Source: JASFTV01 sp050050615 (lineage in GTDB: Bacteria > Desulfobacterota > DSM-4660 > Desulfatiglandales > HGW-15). Taken from it: a stretch of DNA of 6,917 nucleotides. Under the pieces are notes generated by a model, which saw only the letters and a list, made by a program, of their open reading frames with translations, made no database searches and was not told the origin of the DNA. The stretch covers positions 1-6,917 of the forward strand of contig JASFTV010000178.1 of the NCBI GenBank assembly GCA_050050615.1. Direction: 5' to 3'. Each line of letters begins with the position of its first letter. Within the stretch, counting starts at the first letter, position 1. Below are positions 1 to 6,917 of this stretch, one piece after another. The translations under genes and the position numbers were made by a program.

Positions 1-2821
1 CGGGATTCACATAGGCCACCGTGCCACTGACCTGCACCTTCTCACTGGCCAGCAGGGTGACAGCCCTGGAGGATGCAGCCTGTGCCTGAGCGACCGACTC
101 ATCAATCGGCTTCGGATAATGGGCCATGCCGCAGAGAAACACGCCCTCTGTTGCGAACTCTGAAGGAGCAAGCTTTGCATGGACCTCCACAAAGAATCCG
201 TCTTCGTTCATGGGCACCTTGAAGAACTGGGCCAGTTTTTCATCTTTGTAAGCCACAATGGCGGACGCCAGTGCCAGGAGATCCGCCTTCATCTCCACAC
301 TTTGCCCGAGGTTTTGATCCATCACTTCTATTTTTAGGCCATCCGCTTCTGCCGTCACCTGCGGTTTCTGGTCCTTTGAAAACTGAATGAAGAGAATCCC
401 TGCAAGGCGGGCCTTTCTGTAAAGATATTCCCGCTCCGCATAGGTCCGGATATCCCGGTAAAGAATGTAGATGTTCATCTCCGGGTTGAGCTCTCTCAAA
501 TGAAGCGCACTCTCAATCGCATGGGTACAGCAAACCCGGGAACAGTATGGCCTTTCCGCCTCCCTGGAGCCCACACACTGAATGAAAGCGGCTGTTTTGA
601 TCTCCTTTAAAGAGGGATCATCATTCATGAACTTCTCATCCAGCTCCAAATGGGTGACCACCCTGGGATCTTTCCCGTAGAGGTATTCATCCGGTTTGAA
701 CTCCTGCGCGCCTGTGGCGAGCACCGCGATTCCGTGCTCAATCACGGCCTCGTTGCCATCTGTGCTCAGGCTGGACTTGAAATTCCCGACAAAGCCCTCC
801 ACGTTGCTGAGTTCCGTATCAAGATGTATTTCAATGTCTGAATCAGACTCGACCGACTTGACAAGATCAGCCAGATTCTTCTGAATATCCTCACCCCGCC
901 ACGTTTTGAAAAGATGAAGGGCCTGGCCTCCTAAAGATGAAGCCCGCTCAACCAGGCTGACCTGATAGCCCTGTCCTGAAAGGGTTCTCGCAGCCACCAT
1001 GCCGGATATCCCGCCTCCCACCACGAGCGCCCTCTGATTGATATCCACTTCAACCTCCTTGAGGGGGCTCATCAGGGCCACCCTGGCAACGGCCATGCGG
1101 ACCAGGTCCTTCGCCTTCTCAGTAGCCTTCTCTGGGTCGTCCTTGTGTACCCACGAATCCTGATTGCGGATGTTGGTCATCTCAAAGAGGTATTTGTTGA
1201 GGCCTGCATTGGCCAGGGTCTCCTGAAAAAGCGGCTCATGGGTCTTTGGTGTGCAGGCAGCCACTACGATGCGGTTCAGGTTTTTCTCTTTGATGACCTC
1301 GGTCATAATGTCCTGGGTATCCGTCGAGCAGGTAAAAAGATTGTCGGTGACGTATTCCACATAGGGCAAAGTGGCGGCATAGTCGCGTACCGCCGGAACA
1401 TCGATCACGCCCGCGATATTAATGCCGCAGCGGCATACAAACACGCCGACGCGCGGTCTTTTGCCCCCTTCAGTTCTCTCAGCCGGAACCTTCTTTTTCC
1501 TGGTCAGGCTGTTCCTTGACCGGCTCAAAAGGGCACCCGCTTCTGCAGCCGCTGAACTTGCCTCGATGACCGACTGAGGGATGTCCTTCGTGCCCTGGAA
1601 TGCGCCGCATACATAGATGCCTTCCCTGGATGTTCTTACGGGAGAGAAGGTATCGGTCTGACAGAATTGGCCCTCCGTAAGATCGATGTTCAGCTTGTTC
1701 GCCAGTGCAACGACCTCAGACGCCGTTTCAAAGCCCACGGAAAGGACCGCCATGTCAAAGCGCTCCTCCACAACGTCCCCGTTCTCATTGAGGTAAGGAA
1801 TGATAAGATCATCACTCCCCTCAACCGACTCGATGGTGGGGGCCCTGGTGCGAATAAAACGAACGCCCTGATTTTCTCTGGCGTTATCGTAGTATCTCTC
1901 AAAGTCCTTACCATGGGTCCGCATATCCATGTAGAAGATCGCACAGTCCAGATCGCCGCCTGCGTGCTCCTTTGCGATGACCGCCTCCTTGATAGCGTAC
2001 ATGCAGCAAACAGATGAGCAGTAACCGTGATCACAGTGGTGTATATCCCTGGAACCGATGCACTGGAGCCAGGCAATCTTCTTGGGTTCTTTCTGATCCG
2101 AAGGTCTCTGGAGGTGGCCCTGGTAGGGTCCTGTAGCGCTCAGAATGCGCTCAAACTCCATGCTGGTGACCACGTTGGGACACTTGGCGTAATGATAGGT
2201 CTGATAGCGGCCCGGGTCATAAGGCTTGAATCCGGGTGCAAGGATAATCGCCCCCACGTTTAGCCTCAGTTTCTCTTCCGTGTCTTCAAAATTGATCGCA
2301 TCCGTGGGGCAAAATTTTTCGCAGGCCCGGCATTTTCCCTTCACGAAGTAGATGCAGTTGTCCTTATCGATCGCATACTTGAGGGGTACGGCCTGAGCGT
2401 ATTCCACGTAGGCGGCCTTCCGCTTGATCAGATTCTGATTAAAGGCATCATCAACCTTTTTCGGACATTTCTCAGCACAGGTCCCGCAAGCGATGCATTT
2501 ATCCATGTCCACAAAGCGAGGCTGTTTGAGGATTTCGATTTCAAAATTTCCGGGCTCACCCTTGACGTCAAGAACTTGGGAAAGTGTCAGGAGTTCGATA
2601 TTGAGATGCCGGCCGACCTCGACCAGTTTAGGAGAGATAATTCACATGGCACAATCATTGGTCGGGAAGGTCTTGTCCAGTTGTGCCATGGCCCCGCCGA
2701 TGGCGTGGCCTTTCTCTAAAAGGTAGACATAATATCCGGAATCGGCCAGGTCCAGGGCGGACTGCATCCCGGCAATGCCGCCGCCTACGACCAGAACCGA
2801 TCCCGTCACCTCATCAGACAT
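1..2821 (-). CDS. hdrA: HdrA-type iron-sulfur flavoprotein with in-frame UGA selenocysteine; C-terminus cut by window edge
   Basis: Heterodisulfide-reductase subunit A-like protein, cytoplasmic, which in this family passes or bifurcates electrons through FAD and [4Fe-4S] clusters. 940 residues are visible. Half one has FAD motif GGGIAG (13-18), the NDCAM-Sec site (Sec60), a ferredoxin insert with C109/C112/C115/C119 and C156/C164/C167/C171, and C254/C268/C272/C273, resembling the non-canonical HdrA cluster motif. Half two has the CRCG domain (C463, C465), a second FAD motif GGGISG (602-607) and C749/C760/C764/C765, but no Sec/Cys site and no ferredoxin insert. The start is ATG at 2821 because AAGGAG lies 7 nt upstream and the FAD fold begins eight residues in; an upstream extension to 2914 lacks family sequence. 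I translated codon by codon: TGA 2642-2644 is the only stop. The frame leaves the window at an SGTVAYVNP stretch, so a C-terminal ferredoxin part is probably missing. The family call is firm; the exact partner complex is unknown. Confidence 0.93.
2609..2641 (-). promoter_or_regulatory. Bacterial SECIS-like hairpin directing Sec insertion
   Basis: In the mRNA, 15 nt after the UGA, the stem CUGGUC (2626-2621) pairs with GGCCGG (2614-2609) over six pairs, two of them G-U, closing a 6-nt loop GAGGUC (2620-2615). Bacterial SECIS elements lie within the coding region just after the UGA and present a small apical loop with a GU that SelB binds; the E. coli fdhF loop also carries GGUC. The hairpin was found by eye and not folded computationally. 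It encodes LVEVGR, so its sequence is also constrained by the protein. Confidence 0.72.
2642..2644 (-). other. In-frame UGA read as selenocysteine (Sec60 of HdrA)
   Basis: The TGA follows FPTNDCAM and precedes IISPKLVEVGRH. In HdrA homologues this place holds a cysteine in an NDC-x-x-C motif, and selenocysteine at this position is known in some archaeal and deltaproteobacterial members. The frame stays open for about 880 codons after it with conserved HdrA sequence throughout. The first in-frame ATG downstream (2504-2506, residue 106) has no visible Shine-Dalgarno sequence and lies just before the first ferredoxin cysteine, so a separate second gene is unlikely. The residue probably ligands an iron-sulfur cluster or takes part in redox chemistry beside the FAD. 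Confidence 0.9.
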
Positions 2822-2825
2822 CAAT

Positions 2826-2835
2826 CCTCTCCTTT
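2826..2835 (-). promoter_or_regulatory. Shine-Dalgarno sequence of hdrA
   Basis: On the minus strand AAAGGAGAGG precedes the ATG at 2821-2819. Its AAGGAG core leaves a 7-nt spacer, which is near ideal. It decides the start codon in favour of 2821 over frame extensions up to 2914. Confidence 0.8.
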
Positions 2836-2857
2836 GCTGTGAGAAATCTGTCCTTAA

Positions 2858-2927
2858 AACCATTTTCCCATCAAAGTGGAGTATTACTGTAACTATATTG
2901 TAGCCACATTGCAACTACAAAATGGTT
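2858..2927. repeat. Nested inverted repeats between tex and hdrA
   Basis: An outer pair of perfect 9-bp arms, AACCATTTT at 2858-2866 and AAAATGGTT at 2919-2927, encloses an inner pair, TTGTAG at 2898-2903 and CTACAA at 2915-2920, separated by 11 nt. The arms overlap the promoter candidate. No run of T follows in the direction of transcription, so this does not look like a standard intrinsic terminator of tex. It could be an operator or a leader structure, or chance in AT-rich DNA. Confidence 0.4.
2892..2920 (-). promoter_or_regulatory. Weak sigma-70-type promoter candidate for hdrA
   Basis: Read on the minus strand, TTGTAG (2920-2915) as a -35 box is followed after 17 nt by TATAGT (2897-2892) as a -10 box. 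The -10 matches the consensus at 5 of 6 bases, the -35 at only 3 of 6. It would give a leader of about 60 nt before the hdrA ATG. The stretch is AT-rich compared with the coding DNA. There is no experimental or comparative support, so this is a suggestion only. Confidence 0.3.
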
Positions 2928-2951
2928 GTTTTGGTCCTGAATCGAATGCAG

Positions 2952-5213
2952 TTATCTCTCGAAAAGCTTGGTGAAGGCGTTGTCGAAGGGGCCGGGTTCC
3001 TGCTGTTTCTGCTTAGAAGCTGTCTCCTTTTTTCCTGCCGGTTTCAGTCTTTCCCGCGCACCCCCATCCGGCCGGTCGCCTTTTTCTTTCATGGAGAGAG
3101 AGATCCTTTTTCTTGTCAGGTCCACGTCCATGACCGTGACCGTGACACGCTGATTCACTCGGACCACCTTGCGGGGATCTTTGACATAGCGCTTTGACAA
3201 TTGGCTCACATGGACCAGTCCATTATGGTGGACCCCTATGTCCACGAAAGCGCCGAAGGCGGTGACATTGGTGACAACGCCCGGCAGCTTCATGCCGAGA
3301 CAAAGATCCTCAATCTTTTCAATGCCTTCAGCAAAGTCGACCACTTCAAAATGCTTGCGGGGATCCCGCCCGGGCTTGGCCAACTCCGCAAGGACATCAT
3401 TCAGGGTCGGCATACCCACCTTGTGTGTCACGTATTGGGTCAGATCGATACGCCGCCTCAAGATTTCATGATCGAGCAAATCCTGCACCGTGCAGGCCAG
3501 ATCTCTGGCCATCGCCTCTACAATGGGGTAGGACTCAGGGTGAACCGCGCTTGCATCAAGACGGTTTTTCCCTTTCCTGATGCGCAGAAACCCGGCAGCC
3601 TGCTCAAACGCTTTCGGGCCCAAGCGGGGCACTCTTTTCAGATCTTCCCTGGATGAGAGCGGGCCGTTTTCGTTCCGAAAGGTGACGATGCTTTTGGCCA
3701 ACTGTGGTCCAAGCCCTGAAACATAGGTCAGGAGCTGCTCACTCGCTGTATTGACTTCCACCCCGACCGCATTGACGCAGCTCACGACCACATCGTCAAG
3801 CCCTCTTTTCAAAGCCTGCTGGTTCACGTCGTGCTGATATTGTCCCACACCGATCGATTTGGGCTCGATCTTGACCAGCTCCGCCAGCGGATCCATGAGC
3901 CGTCTCCCAATGGAGACGGCGCCGCGAAAGCTCACATCCAGGCCAGGGAACTCTGTGCGGGCTACCTCGGAGGCCGAGTAAACCGAGGCACCGCTTTCAC
4001 TGACCATCACGACAGGGATGTTCCCGGGAAGTTTTAGACTACGGACAAACGCAACCGTCTCCCGGCCTCCGGTCCCGTTCCCCACCGCTACAGCCTGCGG
4101 TTTGTGTTTTTCACATAATTTAATGAACTTACCGGCAGAGGCAGACTTTTTCTCTTCGGAATCCAGGGGATAGATGGTATCCGTGTGCAGCAACTTGCCC
4201 TGTTGATCCAGACAGGCCACTTTGCAGCCCGTCCGGATTCCCGGATCCATGGCGATCACATTCTTTTGACCCAACGGAGGCGCGAGAAGAAGTTCGCGCA
4301 GGTTGTCGGCAAATATCCGGATGGCTTCCCCGTCAGCGCGTTCCTTGCTTTCCCCTCGAATCTCCGTTTCCATGGAAGAGGAAAGAAGGCGCTTGTAGCT
4401 GTCCTCGACCGCTGCTTTGACTTGCTGAGAGGCAGCCCCTTCACCTTTCACAAACATGGCGCCCAGAAGGGTTAATGCATCCTCTTCCGGCGGGCTTACC
4501 CGGATATCCAGGAACCCTTCCTTCTCTCCCCGAAATGCAGCCAGGACTCTGTGTGAAGGGGCTGTGGCCACCGGCTCTTGCCAATCAAAATAGTCCTGGT
4601 ATTTGGCACCTTCTTCCTCTTTATCGGCAATCACCTTTGCCATGAAGATCCCTTTTTCCGCATAAAGCGCTCGCATCTTCCGCCGGGCCTCCTCATTTTC
4701 ATTCACCCACTCGGCAATGATGTCCCGGGCACCGGCCAACGCATCTTCGGCCGATTCAACCCCCTTTGCCGGGTCCACAAAGGCGGCCGCCTCAGAGAAA
4801 GGCTCAGTGGTCTCCTTCTGGTTGAAGAGAATCGCAGCCAGAGGTTCAAGGCCCTTTTCCCTGGCCACGGTGGCACGCGTCCTTCGCTTGGGCCGATGGG
4901 GCAAATAAAGATCCTCAAGAACGCTCAGTGTTTCAGCAGCCAGAAGTTTTTCTTTGAGCCCGTCTGTGAGCAAATCCCGCTCCTCCAGGGACTCGAGTAT
5001 GCTTTCGCGACGCTTGTCCAACTCCGCCAGTTTTGAAAGCCGATCGCGGATGCTCGTTATGGCCACCTCGTCCAGGGACCCGGTCATCTCCTTTCTGTAC
5101 CGAGCGATGAAGGGAATAGTCCCGCCATCAGCGAGCAGTTCTGCGGTCGCTTTGACCTGCTTTGGTTTGACCGCGAGCTCTTCAGCAACCTTGTTGATGT
5201 GGTTCTCGTTCAT
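2952..5213 (-). CDS. tex: Tex family S1 RNA-binding transcription accessory protein
   Basis: Tex (YhgF in E. coli) is a cytoplasmic nucleic-acid-binding protein linked to transcription and RNA metabolism. The 753-residue protein has the full family layout: N-terminal helical Tex region with GGTIPFIARYRKE (about 30-42); YqgF/RNase H-like domain opening with VIAMDPGIRTGCK (about 319-331) and containing GNGTGGRET; GVGQYQHDV (about 455-463); helix-hairpin-helix region (about 497-542); and S1 domain (about 640-709) with the typical GVVTNVTAFGAFVDIG. A basic, Lys/Gln-rich tail of about 40 residues follows the S1 domain. I chose ATG 5213, giving MNENHINKVAEELAV, the usual start of the family; a GTG at 5237 would add eight residues of no family resemblance. 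The upstream Shine-Dalgarno sequence is weak (GAGAG). The gene lies 83 bp after the QueG-like gene on the same strand, so cotranscription is possible. The length is normal for Tex and the frame is intact. Confidence 0.96.
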   Translation of the reverse strand: MNENHINKVAEELAVKPKQVKATAELLADGGTIPFIARYRKEMTGSLDEVAITSIRDRLSKLAELDKRRESILESLEERDLLTDGLKEKLLAAETLSVLEDLYLPHRPKRRTRATVAREKGLEPLAAILFNQKETTEPFSEAAAFVDPAKGVESAEDALAGARDIIAEWVNENEEARRKMRALYAEKGIFMAKVIADKEEEGAKYQDYFDWQEPVATAPSHRVLAAFRGEKEGFLDIRVSPPEEDALTLLGAMFVKGEGAASQQVKAAVEDSYKRLLSSSMETEIRGESKERADGEAIRIFADNLRELLLAPPLGQKNVIAMDPGIRTGCKVACLDQQGKLLHTDTIYPLDSEEKKSASAGKFIKLCEKHKPQAVAVGNGTGGRETVAFVRSLKLPGNIPVVMVSESGASVYSASEVARTEFPGLDVSFRGAVSIGRRLMDPLAELVKIEPKSIGVGQYQHDVNQQALKRGLDDVVVSCVNAVGVEVNTASEQLLTYVSGLGPQLAKSIVTFRNENGPLSSREDLKRVPRLGPKAFEQAAGFLRIRKGKNRLDASAVHPESYPIVEAMARDLACTVQDLLDHEILRRRIDLTQYVTHKVGMPTLNDVLAELAKPGRDPRKHFEVVDFAEGIEKIEDLCLGMKLPGVVTNVTAFGAFVDIGVHHNGLVHVSQLSKRYVKDPRKVVRVNQRVTVTVMDVDLTRKRISLSMKEKGDRPDGGARERLKPAGKKETASKQKQQEPGPFDNAFTKLFER

Positions 5214-5296
5214 TTGCTCTCTTGCTCCATACAACACAGTGGGAATTCACACATCTTCGAATCCAAGAAATCACGACAGCACCAAAAGCTAAAGTG
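5214..5296. other. Short spacer between QueG-like gene and tex
   Basis: 83 bp, AT-richer than the flanking genes. I see neither a convincing terminator hairpin with a T-run nor a good -35/-10 pair, so read-through from the upstream genes into tex is plausible. Confidence 0.5.
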
Positions 5297-6067
5297 TTAC
5301 AAAAAAAGCTTTCTATCTTTCGTGATTAATGAATTCTTCTTCGTTTTCTCGATCTTCCGCCCAAACGGGCAGACCTTGATACAGACGCCGCAGATGGGTG
5401 TCCCTATTTGCGGTAACTTTGCAAATTCTCCGGCAACCTTTTCCGCACAGCGCGAAAAATACATCGCCTCATCCCTGCCCGTGTAGTGATCCGTTGTGTT
5501 CACGCCTTTGATGGCTCCCGCGGGACAAGCATCCCGACACTCATGGCATGCGCCGCATCGGTTTTCTCGCGGTTCGTCCACGTCCAAAGAAGCCTTTGTC
5601 AGGATCGTGACGAGACGAACCCTGGAACCGTATCGTGGTGTTACGAGAAGCAAGTTTTTTCCCTGCCAGCCCAGTCCCGCCATTCGAGCGACCGCCTTGT
5701 GACTGATCGCACCGTACCACCCTTCCCAATCCAGAACCTGAGAGGCAGGGACGGGAAGACTGAAGTATCCATCCTTGTCAAGAGCAGTCGCTATCTTGAA
5801 AGCTATTTCGTCCAGCATGCGGTTCGCGGTCTGGTAGATCGCCAGGTATATCGGCGTGGGTCGGTCGACAATCCCTTCGAAAGCGGCCAAGGGGAGCGCC
5901 AACGCCACTGAAATCGCTCTGGAGAAAGGTTCCAGCAGGTCGGGAGGATCGAGTTTGAGCGCCGTTAAAGGCTCTACATCTGCAACGCCGACAAGGTCTG
6001 CACCCCATCCTATCGCTTTGTTCTTAATCATTTTCGTATAATCCGGGGGTACGGTGTTTTTCCTCAT
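5297..6067 (-). CDS. QueG-like double [4Fe-4S] cluster protein (epoxyqueuosine reductase family, short form)
   Basis: 256 residues resembling epoxyqueuosine reductase QueG and its COG1600 relatives, cytoplasmic iron-sulfur proteins related to corrinoid-dependent reductive dehalogenases. Visible are GWGADLVGVAD near the N-terminus (about 20-30), the family motif AGLGWQGKN (130-138), and a two-cluster ferredoxin region: C171/C174/C177/C181 followed by Pro, then C207 and C226/C229/C233 followed by Pro. True QueG is about 350 residues or more, with C-terminal HEAT-like repeats. This protein ends soon after the last cysteine with a short Lys-rich tail, so it may not act on queuosine tRNA and could be an anaerobe-type reductase or electron carrier of unknown substrate. 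The start ATG at 6067 has a poor ribosome site; ATG at residue 13 is an alternative. It follows the DUF2156 gene by 12 bp, which suggests one operon and possibly translational coupling. Confidence 0.82.
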   Translation of the reverse strand: MRKNTVPPDYTKMIKNKAIGWGADLVGVADVEPLTALKLDPPDLLEPFSRAISVALALPLAAFEGIVDRPTPIYLAIYQTANRMLDEIAFKIATALDKDGYFSLPVPASQVLDWEGWYGAISHKAVARMAGLGWQGKNLLLVTPRYGSRVRLVTILTKASLDVDEPRENRCGACHECRDACPAGAIKGVNTTDHYTGRDEAMYFSRCAEKVAGEFAKLPQIGTPICGVCIKVCPFGRKIEKTKKNSLITKDRKLFL

Positions 6068-6079
6068 GCAAACACCCGG

Positions 6080-6917
6080 TTACTTTGGTATCAGCGTGTA
6101 CTTGTTCACCATATGGTGGGGTTGATAAGACTCTTTCGCCTTCCTTAAACCCTCTATACCCATATCCTGCTCACGGTTAATGTATGTCACATCTGACCAC
6201 GCGTTCATGCAGAAGCGCTGATTTATGGCTGCGTAGAGACCCGGAATATACGGATTCGCCTTCTCGATATGAATGACAGCACTTTCTGGGTTCATCAATT
6301 CTCCCAGGGAAAATGCTTCCACGTTGGAATTGATGAAAATCGCTCCACCTTGATAGTCCAGATCTTCAAACCAGGTGAGAGCCTCGTGGACAGCGTAGTC
6401 CTCTGCAAGCAGGTCCGGCTTTTCCACGCACTCTTTAATCTTACACCACGCCTCCTGCATATCCAGGAAACACTCCACCAGTTCTGCATCCAGGGGCCGA
6501 TACTCGAACGCGTAGTTCTTCATGAATTGATTGAGTTGGTTTTTCTTTCGGTGATATTTGCGCCCCGAGAGGTTGATGAGATCCTCTGCCAGATAGACAT
6601 AATCACTGTTATTCCGATCCGGCAAACAGACATAGCGGTCCGCATCCACGTGGTTGTTCACAAAATCCTCTGCGACCCGACAGATCCGCACCTCAGAGGC
6701 GAATTTACTGATTTCTTGGTAGAGCAAATCGAGGGCCGCTCTCTTGTCTCCGGATCCGATGGGCTGCAACCCATAAGGAGCGCCTTCCTTGGGTTGGAAG
6801 ATGATCAGGAGACAGTCTTTCCATGGGAGCCATACAGGACGGTACTGATGGCGCCAGATGAAAAGGTTGGTAAAGGTGAGTTCCGAGATTTGGGGAGGAT
6901 CCTCACGGAAACATTGA
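6080..6917 (-). CDS. DUF2156 (phosphatidylglycerol lysyltransferase C-terminal-like) protein; N-terminus cut by window edge
   Basis: 278 codons are visible and the frame stays open to the right edge, so the true start lies outside; an internal TTG at 6769 is not the start, because the residues before it (ISELTFTNLFIWR, then a Trp-rich strand) are family sequence. The protein matches the DUF2156 fold, two GNAT-like acyltransferase domains as in the C-terminal part of MprF-type aminoacyl-phosphatidylglycerol synthases, but without any membrane segment, so it is a soluble stand-alone version. Motifs, numbered from the first visible residue, are YVYLAEDLINLSGRKYHRKKNQ (106-127) and INREQDMGIEGLRKAKESYQP (246-266), with GLYAAINQRF between them. 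Such stand-alone members are common in anaerobes and their substrate is not known. Probably only some 10-20 N-terminal residues are missing. It is the first visible gene of the likely operon with the QueG-like gene 12 bp downstream. Confidence 0.85.
   Translation of the reverse strand, partial: QCFREDPPQISELTFTNLFIWRHQYRPVWLPWKDCLLIIFQPKEGAPYGLQPIGSGDKRAALDLLYQEISKFASEVRICRVAEDFVNNHVDADRYVCLPDRNNSDYVYLAEDLINLSGRKYHRKKNQLNQFMKNYAFEYRPLDAELVECFLDMQEAWCKIKECVEKPDLLAEDYAVHEALTWFEDLDYQGGAIFINSNVEAFSLGELMNPESAVIHIEKANPYIPGLYAAINQRFCMNAWSDVTYINREQDMGIEGLRKAKESYQPHHMVNKYTLIPK

Noticed and set aside
650..2263. Several plus-strand open frames of 63-124 codons (for example at 1145-1519 and 1667-2017)
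   Set aside because: They lie opposite the continuous HdrA frame, show no recognisable protein motifs and overlap one another.
2642..2644. Nonsense mutation making hdrA a pseudogene
   Set aside because: There is no other stop or frameshift in 940 codons, the TGA sits precisely on the known Cys/Sec position, and a SECIS-like hairpin follows.
2642..2914. A separate small gene of 90 codons ending at the TGA
   Set aside because: It is the N-terminal FAD region of HdrA and the same frame continues beyond the TGA with family sequence. The true start is 2821, where there is a strong Shine-Dalgarno sequence.
2898..2920. Intrinsic terminator for tex
   Set aside because: The stem is only 6 bp and AT-rich and is not followed by a T-run on the transcribed strand.
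3201..5036. Plus-strand open frames of up to 152 codons opposite tex
   Set aside because: The minus strand encodes an intact, clearly recognisable Tex protein here. The opposite frames have no family features.
5486..5911. Plus-strand open frame of 141 codons
   Set aside because: It is antisense to the QueG-like gene, whose cysteine motifs are unambiguous. It resembles no family I know.
6080..6769. Complete 229-residue DUF2156 gene starting at TTG 6769
   Set aside because: The frame remains open upstream to the window edge and encodes conserved N-terminal family sequence, so the gene is partial.

Overview
This 6.9-kb window carries four protein genes, all on the minus strand and closely packed. 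Reading in the direction of transcription (right to left) they are: a DUF2156-family acyltransferase-like gene cut by the right edge (6080-6917); a short epoxyqueuosine-reductase-like protein with two [4Fe-4S] clusters (5297-6067); the S1-domain RNA-binding protein Tex (2952-5213); and a very large HdrA-type iron-sulfur flavoprotein cut by the left edge (1-2821). I saw no tRNA, rRNA, CRISPR array, insertion sequence or phage gene. The plus-strand open frames are shadows of these genes.

The main point is in the HdrA gene. Its frame is interrupted once, by TGA at 2642-2644, directly after the conserved Asn-Asp-Cys-Ala-Met stretch where HdrA proteins normally carry a cluster-binding cysteine. 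Beyond this TGA the same frame stays open for about 880 codons to the window edge and at once resumes HdrA family sequence. A hairpin shaped like a bacterial SECIS element, with a 6-bp stem and a GGUC-containing loop, begins 15 nt after the TGA. I therefore read the TGA as selenocysteine (Sec60) and the gene as one selenoprotein. A standard gene caller would break it into an orphan N-terminal fragment and a start-less remainder.

The visible 940 residues contain two unequal HdrA halves. The first has an FAD-binding fold, the Sec site and an inserted ferredoxin module with two cysteine sets. The second has the CRCG N-terminal HdrA domain and another FAD-binding fold, but no Sec/Cys site and no ferredoxin insert. 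Such proteins usually work in HdrABC-, MvhD- or formate-dehydrogenase-linked electron transfer, often with flavin-based bifurcation. Any partners would lie beyond the left edge.

The organism is most likely an anaerobic bacterium of the Desulfobacterota (sulfate-reducing or syntrophic deltaproteobacterial type). This is an inference from the Sec-containing fused HdrA, the anaerobe-style DUF2156 and QueG-like genes and the Shine-Dalgarno sequences; it was not tested by any search. The three upstream genes are spaced 12 and 83 bp apart and may form an operon. hdrA follows tex after 130 bp that hold a weak promoter candidate inside nested inverted repeats, so it may be transcribed separately.
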